51,453 bases of DNA from Nocardioides sp. (GCF_024509035.1 NZ_JANINT010000019.1:1-51453); one strand, 5' to 3'. Counted from the stretch's first letter, positions 8,913 through 18,273 are shown. Notes: a model not told the origin generated them from the letters alone. A program made the numbers and translations.

Positions 8913-9406
8913 CTCCTGGCGGCAAGCGGGTCGTGATGGTGGCGGCCGTCGCCCGCAACGGCGTCATCGGCGACGGCCCCGACATCCCCTGGCGGCTGCC
9001 GGGGGAGCAGCGCCTGTTCAAGGGGCTGACCTGGGGCCACACGCTGGTGATGGGTCGCACGACCTTCGAGTCCATCGGCCGCCCGCTGCCCGGACGCACC
9101 ACGATCGTGCTCACCCGGTCGCCGGACTGGACGGCCGAGGGGGTCCTGGTCGCCCGCGACCTCGAGGGGGCGCTCGCGCTCGCCGACGGCCTCGACGGCG
9201 AGGTCATGGTGGCCGGCGGCGGGCAGGTGTACGCCGTCGCGCTGCCGGTCGCCGACGAGCAGGTGATCAGCGAGGTCGACCTCGAGCCCGCCGGCGACGC
9301 GTTCTACCCCGACTTCGACCGCACGGAGTGGGTCGAGACGTCCCGAGAGCACCACGACGGCTACGACCGGGTCACCTACTCGCGCCGCCGCGCGGCCGAG
9401 CTGTAA
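8909..9406 (+). CDS. folA: Dihydrofolate reductase
   Basis: 165 aa DHFR that reduces dihydrofolate to tetrahydrofolate with NADPH. Motifs are [23 protein letters not shown] (substrate pocket), [25 protein letters not shown] (NADPH binding) and [12 protein letters not shown]. Length is typical. The ATG overlaps the thyA stop by four bases (ATGA), so translation is coupled and the pair forms a dTMP-cycle operon. A long hairpin (9413-9462) begins seven bases after the stop codon and is a likely end of this transcript. Confidence 0.97.
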   Translation: MTPGGKRVVMVAAVARNGVIGDGPDIPWRLPGEQRLFKGLTWGHTLVMGRTTFESIGRPLPGRTTIVLTRSPDWTAEGVLVARDLEGALALADGLDGEVMVAGGGQVYAVALPVADEQVISEVDLEPAGDAFYPDFDRTEWVETSREHHDGYDRVTYSRRRAAEL

Positions 9407-9412
9407 CGCCCT

Positions 9413-9462
9413 GTTACCCCACCTGCCCACCAGGTTGCAGCATGGTGGGTAGGTGGGGTAAC
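9413..9462 (+). terminator. 20-bp stem-loop after folA
   Basis: Left arm 9413-9432 (GTTACCCCACCTGCCCACCA) pairs with 9443-9462 over 20 positions. The single DNA mismatch becomes a G-U pair in RNA. The loop is ten bases, 9433-9442. No T-run follows, as is common for actinobacterial terminators. It sits between folA and a gene that has its own start region, so termination or attenuation is the simplest reading. Confidence 0.6.
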
Positions 9463-9505
9463 CCGGCGTTACAGCGGCCGGGGCCCACCTGGCAGGCTGG
9501 GCCGC

Positions 9506-10429
9506 ATGGAGCTGCGCGTCTTCACCGAACCCCAGCAGGGAGCCACCTACGACGACCTCGTGCAGGTCGCCCAGGAGGCCGAGCGCCTCGGCTTCGGAGC
9601 GTTCTTCCGCTCCGACCACTACCTCGGCATGGGCACCGAGGGGCTGCCCGGGCCGAGCGACGCCTGGGTGACGCTCGCGGGCCTGGCGCGTGAGACCAGC
9701 ACGATCCGCCTGGGCACGATGATGACCAGCGCGACGTTCCGCCACCCCGGCCCGCTCGCGATCTCGGTCGCGAACGTCGACCAGATGAGCGGCGGCCGGG
9801 TCGAGCTGGGCATCGGCGCCGGCTGGTTCGAGGCCGAGCACACGGCGTACGGCATCCCGTTCCCGAGCACCGGCGAGCGGTTCGACCGCTTCGAGGAGCA
9901 GCTCGCGGTGATCACCGGCCTGTGGGCGACGCCGGCGGGGGAGCGGTTCACCTACGAGGGCGAGCACTACCGGCTGACCGACTCACCCGCGCTGCCCAAG
10001 CCCGTGCAGTCCGCGCCGCCGGTGCTGATCGGGGGCCTTGGCAAGCGGCGCACGCCCGAGCTCGCCGCTCGCTACGCCGACGAGTTCAACCTGCCGTTCG
10101 TCGACGAGGAGACGACCGCGACCCAGTTCGCGCGCGTCCGCGAGGCCTGCGCGGCGCAGGGCCGTGATCCCGGGGAGCTCACCTGGTCCAACGCGCTGGT
10201 GCTCTGCGTCGGAGCCGACAAGGCCGAGGTGCAGCGCCGCGCGGCCGCGATCGGTCGCGAGCCCGACGAGCTGCGCGCCAACGGGCTGGCCGGCACGCCC
10301 GCCGAGGTCGTCGACAAGATCGGGCGGTACGCCGAGCTCGGGGCCCAGCGGGTCTACCTGCAGGTGCTCGACCTCAGCGACCTCGACCACCTGCGTCTGG
10401 TGGCCGCGGAGGTCATGCCCCAGGTGTGA
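9506..10429 (+). CDS. LLM-class F420-dependent oxidoreductase
   Basis: 307 aa flavin/F420-binding TIM-barrel protein of the luciferase-like monooxygenase family. Visible blocks are the N-terminal ELRVFTEPQQGATYDDLVQVAQEAERLGFGAFFRSDHY, RLGTMMTSATFRHPGPLA (F420 contact region), GRVELGIGAGWFEAEHTAYG, and GLAGTPAEVVDKIGRYAELGAQRVYLQ at the C-terminus. This pattern is that of the F420-dependent subgroup common in actinobacteria; the substrate is unknown. The tail overlaps the convergent flavodoxin-like gene by 17 bp. No close promoter hexamer is clear; a 99 bp spacer with a hairpin lies upstream. Confidence 0.9.
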   Translation: MELRVFTEPQQGATYDDLVQVAQEAERLGFGAFFRSDHYLGMGTEGLPGPSDAWVTLAGLARETSTIRLGTMMTSATFRHPGPLAISVANVDQMSGGRVELGIGAGWFEAEHTAYGIPFPSTGERFDRFEEQLAVITGLWATPAGERFTYEGEHYRLTDSPALPKPVQSAPPVLIGGLGKRRTPELAARYADEFNLPFVDEETTATQFARVREACAAQGRDPGELTWSNALVLCVGADKAEVQRRAAAIGREPDELRANGLAGTPAEVVDKIGRYAELGAQRVYLQVLDLSDLDHLRLVAAEVMPQV

Positions 10430-10943
10430 GGCCGGGGGTGAACCCCGGTGTGACGGATGGCGCCAGCTCGGTCGCGATCCGGTGCGCCCAGCCCTCGATG
10501 CTGTCCCAGTCGCGGTAGTCGCCCGGGGGCAGCACCCGGCGCCGCGCCGGCTTGAGTCGCAGCACCCGGTCGATGAGGTCGAGGCGTCCCACCTCGAGCG
10601 CGCCGCCGAACGCCTGGCGGTCGCGCGCCCCGAGCTCCTCGGCCAGCCGGTCGAGGTCGCTGTGGGGCTGGTCGGGGCCGAGCAGCCCGCTGCTGAACAG
10701 CCAGGTGGGCCGCTCCACGAGCGCGTCGTGGTGCAGGTCGACGAACGCGGTCGCCTGCTCCATCCAGTGCCCGCGGTAGACCGAGCTGCCGAGGATCACC
10801 GCCTCGTGACCGCGGACGTCGTCGACCACCGTCGTCGGCCGCACCCGGACGTCGAGTCCGGCGACCGTCAGCACGGCTGCGATGTGTTGAGCGATCTGGC
10901 GCGTCGCGCCGTACCTGCTGGCATATGCCACGAGCACAGACAT
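10413..10943 (-). CDS. Flavodoxin-domain protein
   Basis: 176 aa flavodoxin-like protein. The N-terminal VLVAYASRYGATRQIAQHIA is the FMN phosphate-binding loop pattern, and HEAVILGSSVYRGHWMEQATAFV matches the second flavin loop of the protoporphyrinogen-oxidase-like (HemG-type) flavodoxins. The role is probably redox or quinone-linked; no partner is seen. The ATG at 10943 follows GGAGGA four bases upstream, a strong ribosome site. The last residues form a repetitive tail (TPGFTPGLTPGA), and the end overlaps the convergent LLM gene by 17 bp, so the tail may be a late extension of the frame. Confidence 0.85.
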   Translation of the reverse strand: MSVLVAYASRYGATRQIAQHIAAVLTVAGLDVRVRPTTVVDDVRGHEAVILGSSVYRGHWMEQATAFVDLHHDALVERPTWLFSSGLLGPDQPHSDLDRLAEELGARDRQAFGGALEVGRLDLIDRVLRLKPARRRVLPPGDYRDWDSIEGWAHRIATELAPSVTPGFTPGLTPGA

Positions 10944-11042
10944 GTAGTCCTCCTGGCCTCCAGCCTTGTCGGCGGAGCCGCACGAGCCCAGGGAACAAAG
11001 ACCCCGGTCGGCGGGGTCCGAAAGACCTGCACCGCGGAGCGA

Positions 11043-11048
11043 TAACCT
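11043..11048 (+). promoter_or_regulatory. -10 hexamer of dapA, leaderless
   Basis: TAACCT, then seven bases (GGTGTCC), then the ATG at 11056. It fixes the dapA start; in-frame starts upstream would not be transcribed from it. Confidence 0.7.
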
Positions 11049-11055
11049 GGTGTCC

Positions 11056-11952
11056 ATGACGTCCGCGCCCGCTGCCCCCTTCGGCAGGCTGCTCACCGCG
11101 ATGGCCACCGCCTTCCACGACGACGGGTCGGTCGACCTCGAGGGCACCGCGCGCATCGCGGCGCACCTGGTCGACCACGGCCACGACGGAGTCGTCGTGT
11201 CGGGCACCACCGGTGAGTCGCCGACCACCACGACCGCCGAGGACGGGGCGATCCTCTCGGCGGTCAAGGACGCCGTGGGCGACCGCGCAGTCGTCGTGGC
11301 CGGGGTCGGCACCAACTCCACCGCCCACTCGGTCGAGCTGGCCGAGCAGGCCGCCAAGCTCGGCGCCGACGGGCTGCTGCTGGTCACTCCGTACTACAAC
11401 AAGCCCGGCCAGGCCGGTGTGCTGCACCACTTCACTGCGGTCGCCGAGGCCAGCGACGTGCCGGTGATGCTCTACGACGTCCCGGGCCGCACCGGCACCC
11501 AGATCGCGCTCGAGACCTACGAGGCCGCGATGCGCCTCGAGACGGTGGTGGCGGTCAAGGACGCCGTGGGCGACTACGCCCGCGGGGTCAAGATCATGCA
11601 GATGGGCTACGCCCTCTACTCCGGCGACGACGCCAACAACCTGGGCTGGCTCGCCCACGGCGCCGCCGGGTTCGTCTCGGTCGTCGCGCACGCCGCGGGC
11701 ACCGAGACCAAGGCCATGATCGACGCCTTCCAGGGCGGCGACTCCGCCGGCGCCCTCGAGATCTTCACGCGGCTGCTCCCCGCGATCGACGCCGTCATGG
11801 GCGTCCCCAACTACGGAGCGACCACCGCCAAGGCAGCACTCCAGCTGCTCGGCGTCCTCGACAACCGCAATGTCCGGGCACCGCTGGTGCCGTTGGACGA
11901 CAACGAGGTGGCCGCGCTGCGAGCAGGACTCGCCGCCGCCGGCCTCCTGTAA
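11056..11952 (+). CDS. dapA: 4-hydroxy-tetrahydrodipicolinate synthase
   Basis: 298 aa Schiff-base aldolase that condenses pyruvate with aspartate semialdehyde, the first step of the diaminopimelate/lysine branch. GTTGESPT near residue 50 binds the carboxyl group, Y130 in MLYDVPGRTG and the catalytic lysine K158 in VVAVKDAVGD are in place. The start is ATG 11056, 7 nt after TAACCT (leaderless); upstream in-frame starts are rejected because they precede the promoter. rnj follows after 9 bp, an arrangement often seen in actinobacteria. Confidence 0.97.
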   Translation: MTSAPAAPFGRLLTAMATAFHDDGSVDLEGTARIAAHLVDHGHDGVVVSGTTGESPTTTTAEDGAILSAVKDAVGDRAVVVAGVGTNSTAHSVELAEQAAKLGADGLLLVTPYYNKPGQAGVLHHFTAVAEASDVPVMLYDVPGRTGTQIALETYEAAMRLETVVAVKDAVGDYARGVKIMQMGYALYSGDDANNLGWLAHGAAGFVSVVAHAAGTETKAMIDAFQGGDSAGALEIFTRLLPAIDAVMGVPNYGATTAKAALQLLGVLDNRNVRAPLVPLDDNEVAALRAGLAAAGLL

Positions 11953-11961
11953 AGGAACCAG

Positions 11962-13647
11962 ATGAGTCATCCCCACCCAGAGCTCTCCGCACCGGCCGCA
12001 CTTCCGACGGGGGGCCTGCGGGTCACCCCGCTCGGTGGGCTCGGCGAGGTCGGCCGCAACATGACGGTCTTCGAGTACGACGGCCGGCTGCTGATCGTCG
12101 ACTGCGGCGTGCTGTTCCCCGAGGACCACCACCCGGGCGTCGACCTGATCCTCCCCGACTGGAGCTCGATCCGCGACCGGCTCGACGCCGTCGAGGCGCT
12201 CGTGCTCACCCACGGCCACGAGGACCACATCGGCGCGACGCCGTACCTCCTGCGTGAGCGGGGCGACATCCCGCTGGTCGGCTCGGAGCTGACGCTGGCG
12301 CTGCTCGGCAGCAAGCTGCGCGAGCACCGCCTCAAGGAGACCGTCCACCACGTGGTCAAGGAGGGCGACCGGGTCAGCTTCGGGCCGTTCGACCTCGAGT
12401 TCGTGGCGGTCAACCACTCGATCCCCGACGCGCTGGCGGTCGCCATCCGCACCGGCGCGGGGATGGTGCTGCACACCGGCGACTTCAAGATGGACCAGCT
12501 GCCGCTCGACGGCCGGATCACCGACCTGCGCGCGTTCGCGCGGCTGGGGGAGGAGGGCGTCGACCTCTTCCTCACCGACTCCACCAACGCCGAGACGCCC
12601 GGGTTCACCCCGACCGAGAAGTCGATCACCCCGGTGATCGACCAGGTCTTCCGTGAGTCCAAGCAGCGCGTCATCGTCGCCTGCTTCGCCTCCCACGTGC
12701 ACCGCGTGCAGCAGGTGCTCGACGCGGCGTACGCCCACGAGCGCCAGGTGGCGTACGTCGGGCGCTCGATGGTGCGCAACATGGGCATCGCCCGCGACCT
12801 GGGCTACCTCAAGGTGCCGCCGAGCGTCCTGGTCGACACCAAGGACCTGGCCGACCTGCCGCCGGAGCGGCAGGTGCTGATCTCCACCGGCTCCCAGGGT
12901 GAGCCGATGAGTGCGCTGTCGCGGATCGCCCAGCGCAACCACAACTTCGTGCACATCGAGGAGGGCGACACCGTCCTGCTCGCCTCGAGCCTGATCCCGG
13001 GCAACGAGAACGCCGTCTACCGGGTGATCAACGGCCTGGCGCGCTGGGGCGCGCGAGTCGTCCACAAGGGCAACGCCCTCGTGCACGTCTCGGGCCACGC
13101 CAGCGCCGGTGAGCTGCTCTACTGCTACAACATCGTGCGCCCGCGCAACGTGCTCCCGGTGCACGGCGAGATCCGGCACATGCTCGCCAACGCCCAGCTG
13201 GCCCGCGACACGGGCGTGGAGAACGTCGTGATCGCCGAGGACGGCGTGGTCGTCGACCTCGTCGACGGCGTCGCCTCGATCGTCGGCAAGGTCGACTGCG
13301 GCTACGTCTTCGTCGATGGCTCCTCGGTCGGCGACATCACCGAGTCCGACCTCAAGGACCGCCGGATCCTGGGGGAGGAGGGCTTCATCTCGATCATCGT
13401 GGTGGTCGACTCGGTGAGCGGCAAGGTGTCAGGTGGGCCCGAGATCCACGCCCGCGGCAACGCGCTGGACGGCTCGAACTTCGACGAGCTCAAGCAGCCG
13501 ATCATCGATGCCCTCGACCGGGCCGTCGCCGAGGGCAACACCGACTCCTACCAGCTCCAGCAGACCGTGCGTCGTGTCGTCGGCCGGTGGGTCAGCAGCA
13601 CCCACCGCCGCCGGCCGATGATCATCCCCGTGGTCATCGAGGCCTGA
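11962..13647 (+). CDS. rnj: Ribonuclease J
   Basis: 561 aa metallo-beta-lactamase/beta-CASP nuclease with 5'-3' exo- and endonuclease activity on RNA. The metal-binding motif THGHEDHIG carries H84, H86, D88 and H89; further motifs are HTGDFKMDQLP and the beta-CASP elements SHVHRVQQVLDAA and ISTGSQGEPMSALSRIA, then HVSGHASAGEL. The C-terminal domain is present and length is typical of actinobacterial RNase J. The ATG follows AAAGGA. It is transcribed with dapA and followed by a 37-bp palindrome that is probably its terminator. Confidence 0.97.
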   Translation: MSHPHPELSAPAALPTGGLRVTPLGGLGEVGRNMTVFEYDGRLLIVDCGVLFPEDHHPGVDLILPDWSSIRDRLDAVEALVLTHGHEDHIGATPYLLRERGDIPLVGSELTLALLGSKLREHRLKETVHHVVKEGDRVSFGPFDLEFVAVNHSIPDALAVAIRTGAGMVLHTGDFKMDQLPLDGRITDLRAFARLGEEGVDLFLTDSTNAETPGFTPTEKSITPVIDQVFRESKQRVIVACFASHVHRVQQVLDAAYAHERQVAYVGRSMVRNMGIARDLGYLKVPPSVLVDTKDLADLPPERQVLISTGSQGEPMSALSRIAQRNHNFVHIEEGDTVLLASSLIPGNENAVYRVINGLARWGARVVHKGNALVHVSGHASAGELLYCYNIVRPRNVLPVHGEIRHMLANAQLARDTGVENVVIAEDGVVVDLVDGVASIVGKVDCGYVFVDGSSVGDITESDLKDRRILGEEGFISIIVVVDSVSGKVSGGPEIHARGNALDGSNFDELKQPIIDALDRAVAEGNTDSYQLQQTVRRVVGRWVSSTHRRRPMIIPVVIEA

Positions 13648-13693
13648 TCTCGGTGCCCCGCGGGAGCCGCTGAGGCTGCGTCGCCCCACCACC

Positions 13694-13730
13694 ACGTTGA
13701 CCCGCCCGAAACTTTCGGGCGGGTCAACGT
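13694..13730. repeat. 37-bp perfect palindrome, copy 1
   Basis: Two 18-base arms (ACGTTGACCCGCCCGAAA and its exact reverse complement) around a single central C. An identical copy lies at 25650-25686. It sits 46 bp after the rnj stop, so it can act as an intrinsic terminator. The identity of the two copies over all 37 bases, with unrelated flanks, suggests a dispersed repeat family and not chance. Confidence 0.9.
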
Positions 13731-13824
13731 GCTCCCGGCCGGTCGCTCGACCACCATCGTCGGATCCGCCGGCGCGTCTCCGACACGCACTCGTGTGGTC
13801 CCTGTGACTGATGGGGCGTACGCC

Positions 13825-13830
13825 TAGGGT
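13825..13830 (+). promoter_or_regulatory. -10 hexamer of ftsK, leaderless
   Basis: TAGGGT, followed by seven bases (GGGGACC) and the ATG at 13838. This spacing places the transcription start on or next to the start codon. It decides the ftsK start against an in-frame ATG at 13811 that lies upstream of the promoter. Confidence 0.7.
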
Positions 13831-13837
13831 GGGGACC

Positions 13838-16489
13838 ATGGCGACCCGTACGTCTTCCCCGCCGGGGTCGCGGAGCAAGAGCACGTCTCGCACAGGCTCG
13901 AGCACCCGATCCCGGAGTACCAGCCCGCAGCGCAAGCCTGCCCCGAAGAAGTCCACGGCCACGAAGTCGACCCGAGGATCGTCGACGCGCGGCTCCAGCG
14001 GACGGTCGCGGAGCAAGGCCAGCACCCGGCGTCCCGCCGCTCGGCCCGCTCCTCGGGCCGTGCGCACCGGGCCCGGCCCGGTCGCGCGCTTCTTCGGGCT
14101 GGTCTGGCGCGGGATCTCCGCGGTCTGGCTCGGCGTCGCCCACGGCGTGGGCGCGGTCGCCCGGGGCATCGGGCACACCGCCCGCGACCTCGAGCCGGCG
14201 CACCGGCGCGACGGCGCCGGGCTAACGCTGCTCGGCGCCGCGGTCGTCGTAGCCGCCGCCGTGTGGTGGCAGCTCCCCGGGTCGGTCATGGACGGCGCCC
14301 GGACCGTCGTCGAGGGCTCCGTCGGCAAGGTCGGGTTCCTCGTGCCGCTCGCGCTGCTCTACGTCGGGTGGCGCACGATGCGCGACCCCGAGCACAACGG
14401 CCCGGCGGGTCGGCAGGTCGTCGGCTGGTCGGCGTTCGCGCTGGGTCTGCTCGGCATCGTCCAGATCGCCGGCGGCAACCCCCAGCCCGAGCTCGGCGAC
14501 ACCAGCGACCTGCGCACCGCGGGCGGCGCGATCGGATACGTGGTGGCCAGCCTGCTGCTCGACCTGCTCCGCTCGGAGTACGTCGTGATGCCGCTGCTGG
14601 CGCTGCTCTCGTTCTTCGGGATGCTGATCATCACCGCGACCCCGCTCTACCAGGTCCCGGCCAAGCTCGCGCACACTCGCGACCGGCTGCTCGGCCGCGA
14701 GGTCGGCGAGGATCCGGACGCCACCCAGGCGATGCCGACGGTCCGCGGTCGCCGCCACCAGCTGCACGACGACGAGATCGACCCGGACATGGGCGACCCG
14801 GCGTACGACAGCCCGGTCCTCGCCGACCGCGAGCTGAAGAAGCGGCGCAAGAAGGCGACCCCGGAGCCCGACACCGACACCGACGCCGGCATCGATCTGT
14901 TCGCGCCGACCGAGGTGACGCCCGCCGTCCCCGACGCGCCCGTCGACGACCACCACGACCTCGAGCCACCGCCGCACGCGCCGCTCCCGGCCCGCGTCGA
15001 GCAGCTGGAGCTCTCCGGCGACATCGCCTACGTCCTGCCGCCCAACGAGGTGCTCAAGCCCGGCTCGCCGCACAAGCCGCGGTCCAAGGCCAGCGACGCG
15101 GTGGTCGACCGGCTCACCCAGGTGCTCGACGAGTTCGGCATCGACGCGCAGGTCACCGGCTACACCCGCGGCCCGACGGTCACCCGCTACGAGGTCGAGC
15201 TCGGCCCCGCGGTGAAGGTCGAGAAGGTCACCGCGCTGTCGAAGAACATCGCGTACGCCGTCGCATCGGCCGACGTGCGCATCCTCAGCCCGATCCCCGG
15301 CAAGTCCGCGATCGGCATCGAGATCCCCAACACCGACAAGGAGATCGTCTCCCTCGGCGACGTGCTGCGGTCGAACACGGCCCGCTCCGACCACCACCCG
15401 ATGGTCGCCGGGCTCGGCAAGGACGTCGAAGGCGGGTTCGTCGTCGCCAACCTGGCGAAGATGCCGCACCTGCTCGTCGCGGGCGCCACCGGATCGGGAA
15501 AGTCGAGCTTCATCAACTCGATGATCACCTCGATCCTGATGCGGTCCACGCCCGACGAGGTCCGGATGATCATGGTCGACCCCAAGCGGGTCGAGCTGAA
15601 CGCCTACGAGGGCGTGCCGCACCTGATCACGCCGATCATCACCAACCCGAAGAAGGCCGCCGAGGCGCTGGCCTGGGTCGTGCGCGAGATGGACATGCGC
15701 TACGACGACCTGGCCAACTTCGGGTTCCGCCACATCGACGACTTCAACAAGGCAGTCCGGGCCGGCAAGGTGCAGGTCCCGCCGGGCAGCGAGCGGGTGC
15801 TGTCGCCCTACCCCTACCTGCTGGTGATCGTCGACGAGCTCGCGGACCTGATGATGGTCGCCCCGCGCGACGTCGAGGACGCCGTCGTCCGCATCACCCA
15901 GCTCGCCCGCGCGGCCGGCATCCACCTGGTCCTCGCGACCCAGCGACCCTCGGTCGACGTCGTGACCGGTCTGATCAAGGCCAACGTCCCCTCGCGGCTG
16001 GCGTTCGCCACCTCGAGCCTGGCCGACAGCCGGGTGATCCTCGACCAGCCCGGCGCCGAGAAGCTGGTCGGTCAGGGTGACGGGCTGTTCCTGCCGATGG
16101 GTGCCTCCAAGGCGGTCCGTGTGCAGGGCTCCTGGGTCACCGAGGCCGAGATCCACCAGGTCGTCAAGCACTGCAAGACCCAGCTCGAGCCGTCGTACCG
16201 CGAGGACGTCACCGCTCCTGCCGCAGCCAAGCGCGACCTCGACGACGACATCGGCGACGACATGGACCTGGTGATCCAGGCCATCGAGCTCGTCGTGTCG
16301 ACCCAGTTCGGCTCGACGTCGATGCTGCAGCGCAAGCTCCGGGTCGGCTTCGCCAAGGCCGGCCGCCTGATGGACATCCTCGAGAGCCGGGGCGTGGTCG
16401 GGCCGAGCGAAGGCTCCAAGGCCCGCGACGTGCTGGTCAAGCCCGACGAGATCGACTCCGTGATCGCGACCCTCCAGGGGGAGATGTGA
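13838..16489 (+). CDS. ftsK: DNA translocase FtsK
   Basis: 883 aa septal DNA pump that clears and aligns chromosome ends at division. The N-terminal 75 residues are very basic and Ser/Arg/Lys rich; about residues 128-275 hold several membrane helices. A linker follows, then the alpha/beta motor with Walker A GATGSGKSS near residue 550, Walker B LLVIVDELADLM near 663 and LARAAGIHLVLATQRPSVDVVTG. The C-terminal winged-helix gamma domain (STSMLQRKLRVGFAKAGRLMDILESRGVVGPSEGSKARDVL) reads KOPS-type sites. Shorter linker than in E. coli, as usual for actinobacteria. The stop overlaps the GTG of the next gene (GTGA). Confidence 0.97.
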   Translation: MATRTSSPPGSRSKSTSRTGSSTRSRSTSPQRKPAPKKSTATKSTRGSSTRGSSGRSRSKASTRRPAARPAPRAVRTGPGPVARFFGLVWRGISAVWLGVAHGVGAVARGIGHTARDLEPAHRRDGAGLTLLGAAVVVAAAVWWQLPGSVMDGARTVVEGSVGKVGFLVPLALLYVGWRTMRDPEHNGPAGRQVVGWSAFALGLLGIVQIAGGNPQPELGDTSDLRTAGGAIGYVVASLLLDLLRSEYVVMPLLALLSFFGMLIITATPLYQVPAKLAHTRDRLLGREVGEDPDATQAMPTVRGRRHQLHDDEIDPDMGDPAYDSPVLADRELKKRRKKATPEPDTDTDAGIDLFAPTEVTPAVPDAPVDDHHDLEPPPHAPLPARVEQLELSGDIAYVLPPNEVLKPGSPHKPRSKASDAVVDRLTQVLDEFGIDAQVTGYTRGPTVTRYEVELGPAVKVEKVTALSKNIAYAVASADVRILSPIPGKSAIGIEIPNTDKEIVSLGDVLRSNTARSDHHPMVAGLGKDVEGGFVVANLAKMPHLLVAGATGSGKSSFINSMITSILMRSTPDEVRMIMVDPKRVELNAYEGVPHLITPIITNPKKAAEALAWVVREMDMRYDDLANFGFRHIDDFNKAVRAGKVQVPPGSERVLSPYPYLLVIVDELADLMMVAPRDVEDAVVRITQLARAAGIHLVLATQRPSVDVVTGLIKANVPSRLAFATSSLADSRVILDQPGAEKLVGQGDGLFLPMGASKAVRVQGSWVTEAEIHQVVKHCKTQLEPSYREDVTAPAAAKRDLDDDIGDDMDLVIQAIELVVSTQFGSTSMLQRKLRVGFAKAGRLMDILESRGVVGPSEGSKARDVLVKPDEIDSVIATLQGEM

Positions 16490-18213
16490 GCATCCTCAGC
16501 ACTGACCTGCAGGAGACCTCGGGCGCCGAGCGGGCGCCGGTCGAGGTCCGCGTCGACGCCCGCCTCGCCGCGCCGGTCGGCGGCCTCGCGGCACTCGTCG
16601 CGATCGCCTACCTGTCGCGGGCGATCGGTGGGGGAGGGTGGCTCGACTGGGTCCTCGCCCTCGTCACCGGCGCCATCGCGGCCGCCCACCTGCAGTCGCT
16701 GGTCGACGCCCGGGTGCCGCTGCTCGTCGTCGACGAGCAGGGCGTGCGGCTGCGCCGCCGCGGCACCTGGCACGGGCTCCCGTGGGACGACATCGAGTGC
16801 CTCGAGCACGAGCCTCGGCGCGGGATGCTCCACGACGGCCGGCTGGTGCTGGTGCCCCGCGATGCCGATGCTCCGGTGCTGTCGGTGCCACTCTCGCTGT
16901 CGACGCGGGTCGTCGGCGCCGAGGAGGGGCTGACCGAGGCGCTCGCCGACCTCGCGCCGCACAGCGACCAGGTGGTCGAGACGGGTCCGGACGTGGCCCT
17001 CGACGCGCCCGCCGACGACACGTCCGACGCGTGGGACGACCAGGCCGATGACGCTCTCGACGCGTGGGAGGACGAGCCCACCGACGAGCACACCGAGGAC
17101 GACGAGCCGGCCCGCCACGACGACGAGCCGCACCACCCCGTGCTCCACGACCCGCGACCCGCGCTGGCGCGCGGCATCGGCTTCCTGGCCGCCCGCCTGC
17201 GGCTGACGCCCGGCGTTCCGGCGGGTGACGACGCGCCGGCACTGGACCCCGGTCCGGAGCCGACCGTCGCGCTGCCGATGGTGGCCAGCGCGACGCCGCT
17301 CCCGCTGCGCGACCCGGTCACGGCCACCCGCGCCGAGGTCCGCTTCGAGGGCGCCGCGGCGCTGGCGGCGGACCCGGCGGACGACGACGCGGCCACGAGC
17401 ACCTGGCTGCCCGAGGCCGCCGAGCTGCGCCGCGGCGACCACCTGGTGATCGACGACCTCGCCGTCGACGCTGCGTTCGCCGTCGAGCCGGCCCTGGAGC
17501 CGGCCCTGGACCCGGTGATCGGGCCCGAGCTGGCCGCGGCCCGCTCCCGGCTCGCGCTGAGCGTCGACCAGCTGGCCGAGCGCACCCGCATCCGCCCCCA
17601 CGTGATCGAGTCGATCGAGGTCGACGACTTCGCCCCGTGCGGCGGTGACTTCTACGCCCGCGGCCACCTGCGCACGCTCGCGCGGGTGCTCGGCGTGGAC
17701 GCGGCGCCCCTGCTGACGGCGTACGACGAGCGCTATGCCGACGCCCCGATCGACGCCCGACGGGTCTTCGAGTCCGAGCTCGCGACCGGCGTGGACGGAC
17801 CGATCCGCAGCACGCGCGGCGGGCCGAACTGGTCGGTGCTGGTCGCCGCGGTGATGGCCATCGTGCTGGCCTGGTCGATCGCGCGGCTGGTGATGGACAG
17901 CCCGGTCTCCCTGGACCACAAGCCGGTGCTCAACGGCTCGCCGTCCAGCGCCGCGAAGGTCGGCCCGCCGGTGCCCGTGGTGCTCACCGCCGCCGCCGGG
18001 GGCGCGCACGTCAAGGTCTTCGACGCGACCGGAGAGGTCGTCTTCGCGGGTGACCTCGCGTTCGGCGACTCCAAGACGCTCAAGGCGTCGCCGCCGGTGC
18101 GGGTGCAGTCCTCGGACGGCGCGCTCCAGGTCCGCATCGACGGGCGCGACCGCGGTGCGCTCGGCGAGGAGGGACAGCCCGCGCAGAACACCTTCGCGGC
18201 GAGCACGGACTGA
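16486..18213 (+). CDS. RodZ-like membrane HTH protein with extended N-terminus
   Basis: 575 aa. The C-terminal half is RodZ-like: an Xre/HTH_25 helix-turn-helix at about 345-410 (LAAARSRLALSVDQLAERTRIRPHVIESIE ... GGDFYARGHLRTLARVLGVD), a membrane helix at about 447-468, and a beta-rich extracellular DUF4115 domain. Unlike ordinary RodZ, an extra N-terminus carries two membrane helices (about 28-70), a PH-like stretch (LVVDEQGVRLRRRGTWHGLPWDDIECLEHEPRRGML) and a long acidic linker (160-220). The GTG start overlaps the ftsK stop, so translation is coupled. It probably acts in cell shape or division at the membrane. Confidence 0.85.
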   Translation: MSILSTDLQETSGAERAPVEVRVDARLAAPVGGLAALVAIAYLSRAIGGGGWLDWVLALVTGAIAAAHLQSLVDARVPLLVVDEQGVRLRRRGTWHGLPWDDIECLEHEPRRGMLHDGRLVLVPRDADAPVLSVPLSLSTRVVGAEEGLTEALADLAPHSDQVVETGPDVALDAPADDTSDAWDDQADDALDAWEDEPTDEHTEDDEPARHDDEPHHPVLHDPRPALARGIGFLAARLRLTPGVPAGDDAPALDPGPEPTVALPMVASATPLPLRDPVTATRAEVRFEGAAALAADPADDDAATSTWLPEAAELRRGDHLVIDDLAVDAAFAVEPALEPALDPVIGPELAAARSRLALSVDQLAERTRIRPHVIESIEVDDFAPCGGDFYARGHLRTLARVLGVDAAPLLTAYDERYADAPIDARRVFESELATGVDGPIRSTRGGPNWSVLVAAVMAIVLAWSIARLVMDSPVSLDHKPVLNGSPSSAAKVGPPVPVVLTAAAGGAHVKVFDATGEVVFAGDLAFGDSKTLKASPPVRVQSSDGALQVRIDGRDRGALGEEGQPAQNTFAASTD

Positions 18214-18228
18214 GACCCGGACCGGGTC
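18214..18228 (+). terminator. Short hairpin after the RodZ-like gene
   Basis: GACCCG-GAC-CGGGTC directly follows the stop codon and is followed by GCGTTTCG. The stem is only six pairs, so this is a weak terminator at best; it may only reduce read-through into rimO. Confidence 0.3.
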
Positions 18229-18273
18229 GCGTTTCGACGTGACCCGGCTCGGTTGACATACTCGACGACGACC

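Noticed and set aside
10413..10445. GC-rich inverted repeat CCGGGG...CCCCGG at the end of the flavodoxin-like gene as a terminator
   Set aside because: It lies inside the coding end of the flavodoxin-like gene and is short; coding constraint and GC content explain it.
13811..13837. Upstream ATG 13811 for ftsK
   Set aside because: It precedes TAGGGT, which gives a leaderless start at 13838.
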